Shown: positions 1 through 12,000 of the stretch, piece after piece
How the letters are laid out: each line of letters opens with the position of its first letter
Numbering within the stretch: the stretch's first letter is position 1
From: Podospora bellae-mahoneyi
Lineage: Eukaryota; Ascomycota; Sordariomycetes; Sordariales; Podosporaceae
DNA: 64,000 bases
Direction: 5' to 3'
Assembly (NCBI RefSeq): GCF_035222275.1
Contig: NC_085886.1
Span: forward strand, 2,046,001-2,110,000
The notes under the pieces: generated by a model
What the model saw: only the letters and a program-made list of their open reading frames with translations
Told to the model about the DNA's origin: nothing
Databases searched by the model: none
Program-made: the position numbers and the translations under genes

Positions 1-1203
1 GCTAGACCGAAAATATCCTGTCATAGCCATCGAGCCGCAATTCTGACGAGTTTGAGAGAGAGCCTTCCTCTATCTAACTTTGACTGTTATCCGCCATCCT
101 CATGGTCCAGAACCCAGACAGGTCCTGGCAACTGCCGATTTCCCCAGATTCTGTGCCGATCATTGTTACTTCTCTTGCCAGAGTGCTCTTGTGGTCTTCC
201 TGCTTCGCATGACAGCCCGGTCCCTGTTGAGAGTCATTCGACTGAACTTCTACCGCTGTTTGATCAGCCACCGCCGCAATCAGACGACGTAATGTCACCC
301 CATATTCAGACGATCTGGAAGAGTGGATTGTCTTCTCTGTTCTTTCTTCTCCTGTCAACCTTGTGCTCGATGGTTTCTCTGGATCCTACACTCGGGGTTT
401 CTCCGTCAGGGTGAGTACCGGTCTTGGCCATGTTTATCCGAGCCGCTGGTGTGGTCGGGAAGACTCCATATCCTACAGTCAAAGGCTCAGGGTGAGTGGT
501 GAATGGTTCGTCTATCTTTTATCTACCGAGAAATAAATCGGTGACTACGGCACCATATGTGCACTTCAACACTGGATGTTGACTTCGGGAACTATGAGAC
601 CCTCGACCGTTGATCTCATATCTCTTTTCTTGTCATGCTACCACTGAGCGGCCATGTCCGATATTGCCACCCAGCTCGAAACAGATGGGTTCAGCCCGTG
701 ACTTTTAACTATGCCGGCCGTTAGCCGGTACCTTCACCAGTTCACCTTTGCCTGGCGAGATCTACTGCAAAGTCCATCTTGATACACCAGACAGTTTATC
801 CGGCCGGGAACTTGCATGTGAGTCGCACCAAGAGACGAGACGAGACACACTCTCAGATCGACGTACAGCATCTCTTTTTCCTCTCCAGTCCACTATCCGG
901 CCTCTACCGAAGCCAGAGCCATTCGAGAGAAGCTGGACACGGCACAGTGTTGCCCGGAAGAAGGCCATGATGTGTTTCCTTGACGTCGTCGACATCCCGT
1001 CTCTGCTCAGACTGGGGGAAGTCGATGGCTTATATCTGGGGGAGTATCCCGTCCTGTTTTGATATCTCGAGTTTCTATTCTTTTGAGTATTCCGCAGTGT
1101 CTCTCTTTTGGCAGTCTTCTTCTCACTCTCCTAATGGAGATTCAACCCACACTTTATATCCCATTGATTGTAATGAGATAGCACCCCCACCTTGCTTTGC
1201 GTC
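1..1203. other. Gene-free left edge
   Basis: No open frame in this stretch has a recognisable domain, and none shows convincing splicing. It probably holds the promoter and leader of the membrane-protein gene that starts at 1204, and perhaps the end of a gene lying outside the window. I see no RNA gene here. Confidence 0.5.
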
Positions 1204-2817
1204 ATGGACGCCTCTTCACTTCTTGCCCTGCCGACTTCGCCGGCACCATCTTCGCTACAGATCTTTGCGCTCTTTATCAACTTTTTCTTTCCGGTGTTGG
1301 CTTTTATAGTGGTTTCCGTCAGGGTGGCGGGCAGGGTGGCCAGCAGCCAGTTTTCCATGGATGATTGGCTGGTCTGCATTGCCATGCTGATGTCGGTCGC
1401 AGAGACGGTCATCAGCTTCTTTTGTACATGTCCCCTTGCTATTTTCCTGCTATGGCAACAACCACTAACTGACTCCTTTTCTGTCCAAGTCATCAAAACA
1501 AACTTTATCGGCATCCCCATCAGCCAAGTCCCACCCCACGACCCTACTCAGGGTCTTATCTGGGCTTATGCCGTGCAGATATTGTACAACCCCATCCTCG
1601 CCCTCGTCAAGTCATCTGCGCTTATTTTCCTGTCTCGATTGTTCGGCCAAAAAGACGGCGTCAGACGGTTTCTGCTCTGGCTCAACATTGCCAACATCTC
1701 CCAGATGGTGGCTGTCTTTTTTGCTATCACGTTTCAATGCCTACCCATCGCCTTTAATTGGGATCTCACTACTAGGGATGGTAGGTGTGTTGACCGCCGG
1801 GTGCTATACACTTGCACGGCCGTGATCAACATCGTCACCGACCTCCTGATCTTGGGGACGCCGATTTGGATATTTTCCAAGCTGAAGATACCGAGACGGA
1901 CAAAGATGGGGTTGTTGTTTGTTTTTTTGTTGGGGTTTTTGTATGTGACCTCCCTCTTCTCACTTGGTTATCTTGTGTGCTGACCTGGGTTGTGGTGAAA
2001 AAGAGTAACCATCACCTCCGTCGTCCGCCTCGTCTTGCTGGTTCAGGGATTATTCAACCTTACCGCGCTGTCTGATCCGACGTCGAACGTCGGGTTTGTC
2101 ACCTCTGCCATTGAGACGAACCTGGCGCTTATTACCACTTCTGCCCCGGCGTTGAGGCCTATATTTCGGAGGAGGGAAAGGGGTGGGTGGTTAGGTCGAT
2201 CCACCATCGCCCCTGCGACAACCAATGGAGCTCCTGATTTGGAATCAGGGCAGAAATCAGTTGGTTGGGACAAGGCTAATAGATCGTCCTCCCCTGCGAG
2301 GAGTGTCAGGGCTAAGTTTGGACGTGGCGGGAGTAAGTTGTCTCGAGGAGGGAGGGCGAAAAGAGGGGGGAGAGGAGGGAAATTACGGCCTATCATCACC
2401 AGGGTCATCACGACGACCGAACAGCAGCAGGAGCTCCGGAGTTCGAGCCCGAGGGAGAGCGAGGAGCAGACGATGACGAGGAATGGGATTATGAGGGTTA
2501 GTGATGTGCAGAGGGAAATTGAGGAGATTGCTATTGGGTTGGCGAGGACTACGACAATGACGAGTAGGGGGTCGATGGAGGAGGAGAGGGGGAGGACAAG
2601 GGAGAGGGTGGTGGTTTATAGTGAGAGTATTTATCCGGAGTATGTTCCTGATTTATTACATGGTGATGATGGGGGGGAAAAGTTGGATTTGAGGGTGAGG
2701 GATGAGGAGAGGAGGTATGATGAGGAGAGGGTGTCGAGAAGGTATGGGGTTGTTACGCCTAGGGCTGGGGTAACGCCTACGGGGAGGGGTTGGGAGGGGA
2801 GTGGGCGGCCTTTTTAG
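1204..2817 (+). CDS. Rhodopsin-fold integral membrane protein (fungal SAT4/PTH11-like type)
   Basis: Proposed exons are 1204-1423, 1490-1940 and 2004-2817, giving 494 residues. Intron 1 (66 nt) has GTACAT, an ACTAAC branch site and AAG; intron 2 (63 nt) has GTATGT and AAG. The start is the first true ATG (MDASSLL); upstream codons in frame are non-ATG. Seven hydrophobic segments fill roughly the first 300 residues. They carry features of the fungal rhodopsin-domain family: SMDDWLV after helix 1, a conserved Cys before the WDL segment, and ALRPIF closing the core. The cytoplasmic tail of about 190 residues is highly charged, with several RGG/RGGR units followed by Glu/Arg-rich sequence. Family members are plasma-membrane proteins and some act as receptors in plant-infecting fungi; the ligand and role here are unknown. 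It stands alone with no metabolic cluster around it. Confidence 0.8.
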
Positions 2818-5800
2818 GGGGGGTGTTGAGCGCCTCTGTTTTCTTCTGTTTTGGGTGGTTTGCTTTGGATATGGTGTTATGGTGTTTGGGAAGGGTTGGG
2901 GCTGGGTTTGTCATTTTGGATTATAGTTCTGGGAGGGGTTTATGGCTGGGGGAAATGGCTTGTGTGTGTTAAATACCACTTTCATCTGTTCATTTATGCG
3001 AGGTAGTGTGTAAATAGCTTTCTGGGTACTGTAGTTTGTGAACTCCACATCTTATGATCATAAACTTTCTAGGACTGACTAGTCACACCATGACAACTTC
3101 GCGCAGAAATTAGTCTTGACACAATACTTATAAATCATTGAAGGTCAAATTGGTCTCTAGGACGATACTCCGAAATACAAGGAAAGTTGTTTCACGGGTG
3201 AATTTTCTAGAAAGACCCTTTCACTGTGCGGTCCGTGCTTTATGCAAAAGCTGATGGTTTATGCGTCCCGCTTCGGGTAGGGGGATAAGGGTCTGACATG
3301 TTTGGCGATGAAACGTGGGAGTTTCCTGTGCCCGTTCACCCATCCGCTTACAGGGGTTGCTACTGGTATTTGGAATAGAGGATGGCGAGTAGTTTTCATG
3401 TGGGTTGAAACGTTGATAGAGTTGAGTTTTGATATTGTTCTGCTGCTGTTCTAGGTAGTTGCGGTCTTGGTTTCACAAACCAGCTATCTGGAGTATTTAC
3501 CTTGCCTTTGTTTCCAGAATCAAGTTTGGTGTTTAAGTCTTATTATACAGCCAAATGTGTTTATAGGGATCGCAAATAATTTGGATGAAGAGCATTGAAA
3601 GCAATGGCATGTGTAGGGTTTTGGGTGGTGTTGATATATGGGCCAAGATTGTTCGAGAAGCAAGTGGTCTAGCAGTCGTTGGGTTCTGATTCTTTGAAGA
3701 ACTTGCAAAAAATGTTAATTTGGGTAAGCAGACACCTTTGTTCTTTTGTGATTGTCAAGGTCAGAATCGATCTAGTGTATGCAGTGAGCTTTCTTTCTCG
3801 CTCACACTTGAGGGGTGACTGTGGCCTGTCATGGCTTCAAGACAGCCCTGTGGTGAAGATATTTTCCCCGAGTTTGAGAGACTTCCAAATGACTGAAGGA
3901 TTTCAGCGCTTACTCTGATGTGCAACAGCATTTACAAATCAATATCCAGCCACTTCTTTGCTTGTAGTAAACCACCAGCTGTAACCGATTTCAAGGAGTT
4001 TTCCGGCTTGGCTTCAGTCAGTAGTTTCCGTATAAAGCAGGTAGTGATCAGCCCTGACAGCCCCCCTGAATAGACTACTCCATAAGGAAAGTCACAACAA
4101 CTCTGTCTCACTTAACCTTATCCAAACTCAACTGCCGACCTTCTTGAAGCCTTCGGTGCAACGAAACTCGGCCGGTCATCAAGGTTCAAACATCACCACC
4201 TTCTCACCTCAGATCCCGCCTATTCCTCCCCGATCCTCTCGACCCCTACCCATGCACACTGTTGGTATGCAACGAGAATAATCATGCTTACTCCCCCCTC
4301 TTGGCGGCCTGATATTTTCTCTTGGTACTGCCGAAGAGCACATGTACACACACACCACCTGATATTGTCGTGATAGGTCTCCCCAAAGAGGCAGTCTGTC
4401 AACTATGCTTTATCAGCGGGTATAAACGGATGGACTCGCTCAACCAAAGCAGAAGGACGATAACATCAACACATGTCCACTCTGTTATTGAATTTGGGAA
4501 AAACTCCACAAACCAATCCGAAAAATAAAAAAGTGGAGATGATGGAAGTTGGAAGGTTTCGTAGAAGTCTTCTCAGACACAAAAAATGCGCATGTGGAGC
4601 CCCCTCTTCACCACTCACCATGGTTTGCAGGAAGGCATCGAACATTTTTTTTTTTTCGAAACACGATACGATAGCCGCATGTGCGTGGGGAGGGGGAAGG
4701 GAGGGAGGTTGGTGGTATCGTCTGTTTTTGCGTTTTTCTTGCAGCCCAACGTACGTCCCTTGCCCTAGCGTCAGGCATCTGGGGTGCCATGTCGGCGGGC
4801 AAACGGACGTTTTGTTCCCATGGTGTCTGTAGTGACGAGTAGCTGCTTGATTCTTCGGTTCCTTTTGCTCGCGTAGAGGGAAGTTCGGCAGGTTCGTGGG
4901 ATGGTGTAAGCGGCGGGATGTCCAGATTAGGTTTTGCGGAGGGTTGTGGGCAGGAAAGCCAATTCTCTTGGAGTTGTTAGTTTGGGATGTCCCTCGTTGA
5001 ACCATGTCACGTTGTGTTCGTGGGGTGGATTTGACTTGGAGGGGCAACTGGGATGGAGTTTGTTGTTTAAATGTGCCTGATGGATGTGTTGTCTTGTTGG
5101 AATTGGTGATACAGAGAGTGATTTGGCTTGGGGTCACCTGATATATTGTGTCAGCGGGTGACGTTTAAGAGGCTTTCTTCGTTGATAGGCGTTCGTCGAT
5201 ATCACAAGTCGAAAAGCCAAGAAGAGGGATACCAAAAAAGTCACTCACAAGCGCGCAGACGGTGCACCACCCCTGGTCGAATCGATCGTCATGGTATCGC
5301 GGACGGGCTGATGCACCCCGCATTCAAGTTCAGTCCCCACGCGTCCTGTGGCCTTTTCCGGATTAATAACAAGCCTTTAGCTCTCGATAAGGTGTGGTAT
5401 CAGCATGTGGTCTTGATTGATCGAGGTGCATATGGCGGATATGGACGATGATGGCAGATAATTCCGTCCGGTTTGATCCTATCGCCGACAGACTGTGAAG
5501 CTGGAAAAAAAAACATCGCCATCTCAAACGAGCGTCCGAGGATGCCGAAATGGTCCATGGATTTGATGGGGAAATCAAATCCCCGAAATCTTGAAGGTGG
5601 AGTTTCGGGGTTCGACTCTTCTTCGAGAAGGTTTTGGCTGCCGAGGCACCTGGGGCACCCCGGGCAGCTTATTCGACAACGACCCCGTTGTAACATCGTG
5701 TCCATTTGCCCTATGGAATAAAATGCCATACCAGACCATCCAGTTGTCCAAACTGCCAAAAACAGGCTCAAGTTGTTAGACGAGGGAGCAGTTGATGAGG

Positions 5801-7408
5801 AGTCACGAAAAGATAATCATGTGTGCCCAGTGATTAAGCAAGCCCGAGATAGGAAGGCGGGCTGCTAGAGAGGCTGATCGTCTTGGCAGACGTGGGAGTT
5901 CTCTGTGTTACACACCACGACGGCGTGTGTGTAAATTCAAGAAGCCCACGTCTGGAGATATCTATCCGTGAAGTTGTCTATTATGTGCAGGTTGGTGTCG
6001 TTGTATGCATATTAAAACGACGTTTCACGAAGCTTTTTGCCTTCCGGCGAGGTTCGAGATCCGATCAGTGTTATCGCCAGTTATTTTCCGAAGAGACTAA
6101 CAATACTTCTTATCTATGATGTCTCGCTGCCTGCCGTGGCAGCCTTCACGATGCGGTGAGACTTGATCCTTATCAATGACATGTAGCTGGTAGAAATATG
6201 TATAATTGGTGCCCTGCTCTCCGAGCTGTCCGCTGTCGTTTGTGACGGAAGTTGTACGAAACCCCCACATCCGTGAACAGGTTGGAAGTGTCAGCGGTGA
6301 GTGAGGCGTTCCGAGCGGTGCCTGTGTGCCTGTCTGACCACAGCTGCTGGCTCGTGTGCTTCAGACTGCGCCTGCTACGTCGACCCCCTGGGTTTTGGGT
6401 GATGTTGGGGTTGCCCAGCGATCTCTATTCAAAAAGTGTGGGTGTGACCTCCTCCGTATCTTGGAGTGCTTGGGCATGCGTGGGCAGCAAACCAGCAAAC
6501 ACAACACCCGACCCGGGCAGGCAGTTCCCAACTGGAAACGGTCCTTATCAGGGACTCCACCGCTGCCGCCAGCCATCTGACAACCGCCGCCGTGCTAATA
6601 ACCTGAGAGTATATAGCAAGCCGCAGCCCGCCACGCGTTTCAACCTAGTTGTCTTTTTACCTATGTTTGATCATATACAGACCGAAGAAAAAACACATAC
6701 GGATATCTCGCTCAATCTACACCTCCGAATACTGCACCTGCTAGAAAGTTTGTAATCGAAGCCCGTCCATTTTCGGCAACTACCTTAGACTCAGGGACCC
6801 GTTCAATATTCCCCAGAAGACCAGGGACCACGCTTGCATAGCACCCACCTGAGCCAACCTGCATCCATCTGCCGCCCCTCAGCTTGTCCACACAGTGACG
6901 ACAGAAAGCTTCTATCTCAAAACCGCCTACTTTCGATCCCAACGGCTCGACATCCCGCCGGCTCCGCAGCCTTTGAGCCAAATCACCGTTGCACCGCAAA
7001 TTCAAGTCCCGGCTTGGTAATATCTCTTGACTCCCGCGGGACGGAACGTTGGAGCGCAAGCCTCCGAAGAAAAGCAGCAGCTAGGGTCTAAGGCAGCTCA
7101 AGACAGTGGATCTTTGGGCCTTCTCGTTACGTACTTTTACGTACTCGTTTCGCTGCCGGCACGCGAGACATTGGACCGCATCACAGGGTCTCCCGTGTGT
7201 CGTGGCATCCAGCGCTGACAAGCCCTGGAATTCGCTGGCCTTCTGTTGGTCGCCGACCACAGAGCAGCAGGCCAGGTCCTGAATACGGTCTAGCCGGGAA
7301 TGCCCTGCGCAGCCGATCCGCACCGTCCGGCCAGCTGGAGAGGTACCTCGTTACCTCAGGGTCTCTTTGTCGTGTGCTATTAATGCCAAGGGCCGCCAAC
7401 TCGACAGT
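2818..7408. other. Long intergenic region
   Basis: About 4.6 kb without a supported protein gene. The open frames here are short, overlap on both strands and match no family I know. The only structured element I see is the hairpin cluster at 5551-5668, listed separately. The right part presumably contains the promoter of the gene at 7409. Confidence 0.5.
5551..5668 (+). ncRNA. Candidate structured RNA with Pol III-like boxes
   Basis: Four inverted repeats follow one another: GATTTGAT/ATCAAATC (5560-5567 with 5574-5581), CCCCGAAA/TTTCGGGG (5581-5588 with 5603-5610), CTTCT/AGAAG (5618-5622 with 5626-5630), and GCTGCC/GGCAGC (5637-5642 with 5663-5668). GGTTCGACTCT at 5609-5619 matches the Pol III B-box consensus at 10 of 11 positions. 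TGGTCCATGGA at 5551 is a weak A-box match, and TTTT at 5632-5635 could terminate transcription. It cannot be folded as a tRNA because no acceptor stem closes. Either a small structured RNA or a chance cluster. Confidence 0.25.
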
Positions 7409-9034
7409 ATGATGTCTGCACGTTCCTATCTTGTTTCCAGGCACGCCTCGCCGCCCCAACCTCGACCTAAATCTACACCTACACCTACACCTATTCCCAC
7501 CTCCCACCTTCGATCCTCTTCTTCTCCGCCTGCGCCTACACCTACATCCATCCGTACCATAGCTGAGGAATATGAACGCTTCCCTCAACATCCTACACCA
7601 GTCACCGTCAGCAACAGCAGTCGTGTTACCGCTCCCGCCATGCCCTCCAAGCGAAGAGAGGCCAGTCGCCTTGGGTCCTCTGCCCTGAGCCCTCCTCGAA
7701 CAACCACTACGATTTCTCGCCCTACAACCCCATCGACTCCTGTTCAGATTCCATCCAGACCAAAGTCTCGCGATACCCTTCGTCCCCAAAAGCCGCATCG
7801 CCACCATGGCGACCGAAGGCACAACTCGGCGTCGCACCGTCCCAAGGATGGACACTCACCAGATGCCATTCCCCCATCTGTTGCTGCGCTGCTTGCCATC
7901 ACGAGCATTCCACCGCCTAGGCAGACCAGGAGTGTGAGGCAGGCCAAGATGGAGAAACGCATGACTGTTGAGTCCATCATCGAGAGAGCCCAAGAATCCG
8001 AGAAGGAACTCAGCTTGTCCTTGAGCAAGAGTCCATTAGATCTGCTGCTGATGTCACCCGAGGATCTCGAGGCGGAGTCAGACAGCATGTCTTATTGCGA
8101 GAGCTCGATGGGTTCGGTTCTGTCGACGAGGACTGTCTCTCTGGAGTCTATGCCATCTCTTTGCAACTCTTACGCTACCGATACGCTTTCTTCCTTGGAA
8201 TCTCCCCGGACACCAGTTAGGAGGCGGAGTGTCAAGCCTACTCGGCGTTCCTTGACCCCCGTTGCTTCCCCTCCGGAGGAGGTCTTGTCTCACCCGCTCT
8301 CATCGCCCGAGGTGGCGGTTGAGCAGTTGGATTTCAGCGTTTTTGACGAGGACAAGGCCGAAACCCAAGACAAGAAGGTTTCGCGATCGCCTTTCAAGGC
8401 AGCATTCAAGTCGAATCTGACCGCTTCGTTGCGCGCCTTACGCCAGGCCGCCAAGTCGTTCTCAAACCTGAACTTCACATCGATCCCACCAGAAGATTTC
8501 CTCACCAGATCTATTCTCACCATCGACCCGCAGGTCCCTTACACTGATGAGCGCAGGCCACCTCCACTGGAGGAAGAGCCAACCGCAGCCTTGCGTCGCT
8601 ACCTCAACCCAACGACAACTGCGCGACTCGAGAAGCCGCAGTCTATCACCAATGGTCCCGCCCTACGAACATTTACGGCATCGATTCAGATGCAAACATA
8701 CAAGGTCCACCGAGCGCGAAGTGGACCTTCTCCTGGCCGCTCTCCTTACCCATCAGTAGGACCATCTTCGGCATCAAACACATCGCAACAGCAACAGGTC
8801 AAGCCGACGCCCTCCGAGTACCCCATGCCTGGACCACGCCAGCGGGAAATGCGCGAGAACCCCGACTTCATCCGCATTGCTGTTATGGAGATGGCCATGC
8901 GCAAACGGGGCAAGCTGGACGACCAACGGCCGGGCCGGGCAAGGTGGGCTCTGCCGCCCCGAAAACCTAGCACGAAGCCCTACGAGGTTGGTCCGGATGG
9001 AGTTCCAGCCAGATGGGTTCCTGTTAGCTGCTGA
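7409..9034 (+). CDS. Ser/Pro-rich conserved hypothetical protein
   Basis: A single uninterrupted exon of 541 residues. I chose the first ATG of a tandem ATG ATG (MMSARSYLVS), because codons further upstream in the frame are non-ATG. The protein is low in complexity, rich in Ser, Pro, Thr and Arg, and has no membrane segment. Two stretches look conserved rather than random. One is an acidic/serine segment near residues 205-285 (SPLDLLLMSPEDLEAESDS and following). The other is a C-terminal segment near 490-541 (NPDFIRIAVMEMAMRKRGKL, then WALPPRKP). I recognise this kind of C-terminus only from fungal hypothetical proteins and assign no function. The many Ser-Pro and Arg-x-x-Ser sites would suit a kinase-regulated scaffold, which is inference. 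A 5' exon upstream of 7409 cannot be excluded. Confidence 0.65.
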   Translation: MMSARSYLVSRHASPPQPRPKSTPTPTPIPTSHLRSSSSPPAPTPTSIRTIAEEYERFPQHPTPVTVSNSSRVTAPAMPSKRREASRLGSSALSPPRTTTTISRPTTPSTPVQIPSRPKSRDTLRPQKPHRHHGDRRHNSASHRPKDGHSPDAIPPSVAALLAITSIPPPRQTRSVRQAKMEKRMTVESIIERAQESEKELSLSLSKSPLDLLLMSPEDLEAESDSMSYCESSMGSVLSTRTVSLESMPSLCNSYATDTLSSLESPRTPVRRRSVKPTRRSLTPVASPPEEVLSHPLSSPEVAVEQLDFSVFDEDKAETQDKKVSRSPFKAAFKSNLTASLRALRQAAKSFSNLNFTSIPPEDFLTRSILTIDPQVPYTDERRPPPLEEEPTAALRRYLNPTTTARLEKPQSITNGPALRTFTASIQMQTYKVHRARSGPSPGRSPYPSVGPSSASNTSQQQQVKPTPSEYPMPGPRQREMRENPDFIRIAVMEMAMRKRGKLDDQRPGRARWALPPRKPSTKPYEVGPDGVPARWVPVSC

Positions 9035-12000
9035 ACACGGCGCCGCTATCGGCGCTGCTGCTGTTCTAGACGGTGGCGGCAACCAAAAATTATCTACCAC
9101 GGCAGTGGCACCAACCCGCCCGATGTCATCAATGAACCGCTCCCGCGGGATGCCATCAAGATCCACATCACCATGCCAAGACCATACACCAACGTCTTTG
9201 GGGCTCGAAAGACCTGAATGCCGGGGGCGCAATACTTCGGCGATTGCAGTGGACCTTCTGCCCGGCCACCGCTTCGGCCAGAATTTCAAACTCCGAAAAG
9301 CGAGCGACCGTACCGACGAGCCTCCTCCACGCCTCGAATGACTCTTTGTCGGGGGGGCTGAGGGGTTTTCGGACACTTTGGAGTTTGCTGCGGCGAGCAC
9401 CCCTTCAGCAGACCGCCTCGGAACCCCACGCATCCCGCAGCAGCCCGATGGCTGCTGAATGGCTGGTGGCTCTCACATCTCGGGGGCTTGGCCATTGGAC
9501 AACTCAACAACACAGACGCATAACGCACACGCACACGAACTTTCTTTCTCTCTCAGATTTCACAATAGCCGCATGCATAGCGACGGATTGGGGCGGTTTT
9601 TTTGCTTTTTTGGAACCATTAGGAGCGAGCATTATCCACCCAGCTACGACATTTTCTTTTTGCCGCCAGCAACTTGTTTCCAACACACCAGGACCTTCAA
9701 TTTTCGATTTGGTTCGAAAATCCGAAAGGGTGGGAGAGGCTTGCATCATTGGCGAATTTTTTTGCTTTCTTCTCTTGGGCTTCGAGAAGCCGGTTTTTTT
9801 TCGGAGGGGGGCGGCATTGATGGGCATGGCATTTCATCATTCAGCAAGAGGAGAGCAGGATTTCATAACTGCATTGGGGAAGGTGTTCCGGTAATAAAGT
9901 TTAGTGGGGTGGGATCAACCACTTTTACATCACTTGCATACATCATTGTTCATAGCATTGTTCATACACTACAGCTGCTGTACACACGCCAGTGGGGAGG
10001 GGAGGGGAATAATTCTTGGATTTCTTGGAGGGGGAGATAAAGCAGGCGCACTGTTTGGGAGTTTTGTGAGGGGTTGGGAGGGAAGGGGCGTGGTGATGGT
10101 GTGTTGCATTGGATTGAACAACACATCAAGGCAGAGGAAGAGAATTTTGTGATGGCATGCATGTATCGCGACCTAAACGGACTTGTTGTTACAAGAACTG
10201 CGGATATTTTTGTAGTGTGTAAAGAATAGTGAAGAAATATTTTCAACACTTTTTTTTTTGGCTCGTGTTGTGACTGTGGTGGGAAGGGGATTTTTCCTCC
10301 GAGACTTTTTTAAAGTGGTCAATTGGTGAGGGCGGACAATCCATGCCCTTGGACTTGGGACTCGTGTTACACGATCTGGAGTATGTCCTAGATGGTGTGG
10401 ATGGTGTCTGGGTTGTGTCACCAAGACACATGGGAGGAATCTGGGGTACATGAGATGGACCCTGGGGTTTGGACTTTGGGGATATATTAATGTTTGAGGG
10501 GGTGGATGTTCGGTTTGCTATTGTATGGGTAAGGTGAGGATGGCGTGAGTGTCTGGGATAGGGGAGGGAGTTAGTTGTGTTTGTGGTAGGTAAGGGGATG
10601 ATGTGATTCTTGGAGGGGATGAGGGAAGGGGGGGGTGGGTCTCGTGGCTATGGCAATAGCATCATAGACGAGATCTAGAGCTCATTTGACAGAATCGGTA
10701 CAGAACTGCTACTATAAGTCTATAGCCTTTTGTACGATGTAAACTATTAGATCTATGTTCATGAAGCTGATGCTTACAATAGCCTCCTTTCAAAGCTTCC
10801 TCAGGTTAAGGAATTATGTTGTATAAGTTATTTTTAGGACCTCAAGTACCACATGAATATCTGCAAAACACCATATTGCTGTGCACTCTAGTGCGGCTCC
10901 CCTTTTATACAGCTAAAGGTTGTTCCTTCCTGTCCAAAGTTAGCTCTTTCCTCTTCAGACACCCACCGGCCCACCCAAGTATCAAGAGAAGTCACAACCA
11001 GGTCGGTACCTTCCTCCACATCCAGCACCCAGTTTAAAGGGTTACTTTCTCAAGGAAGGAGGACTTGTCTCAGATTCGCTCTTGCCTTTTTGATATCGGG
11101 TTACTGGCGCAATCTTAAGCACAAACTTGTTATTTTCTCCCCCAGTCTTGTCTTTCGGTCTTTATCAACAAACCAAAGACTCTTCAGCTAAGTCGAATAA
11201 ATCACAACTTTTTTTCTTCAACTGCGTCTTATCTTTGTTCAGGTGGTTCAACACAAGGGCTTTACCATTGAAGGAGGGGAGACTGAGCCATACCCACATA
11301 CTGTGGACAAACGGATTGCGCTTTCAAAGGGCGAACTTGTGTTGCTTTAGAAGCAATCAAGCCCTCCAACCTCGCCAACAGCAACAGCAGCACCACCAAC
11401 GCCACACATAGCAGCAGCAGCACCAGAAGCAGCAGCAGCAACAACAACAACAGAAACAACAGCACCATCACATCGATATCAACGCACAATCCAACTATGC
11501 CAACCTCTCAGAGCCCGCCGCTCAGGTCCAATCAACCGTTGTATTCACGTTCCGCCCTGCTTCGACAGCTCATACCAGTTCAGGACGACGGATGAAAGAA
11601 TACCAACCTAGGTAGTGATATGGCCGTGAGCCAACGGTGGATAATAGCGTTCGCTCACGACGACGACATGTGGGATTTTGGAGAGGGTGCAGGAGATGCT
11701 TGATGCGGGGTGGGAGCAATCGCTGTGAGTTTGAGGGAGAAGGGGCAGGGATGATATCGTGGTCGATATCTTGAAAGCGCGGTTTAGGAGGGGGATTGAC
11801 AGGATTTGCGGGATACACACCATGGTGGGCCACAGGGTGTTACTGGGCTTCCACTTCTTTTCCATCACACGAGATAGTCTCTCTCTCACACGCTTGCTCA
11901 GACTACTTGGACCGCACGCTTCCTATCTATTACGTCGCGTTGCCTGTCAACACCAAGAGGAGACGGGGCTGTGTGGGAAGTGTCAGCCAGAGACAGTGGT

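Noticed and set aside
4466-5137. 223-codon minus-strand frame
   Set aside because: Low-complexity Pro/Thr/His-rich sequence, no domain, no splice partners.
5557-5635. A tRNA at the B box near 5609
   Set aside because: No acceptor or T-stem pairing can be formed; kept only as a structured-RNA candidate.
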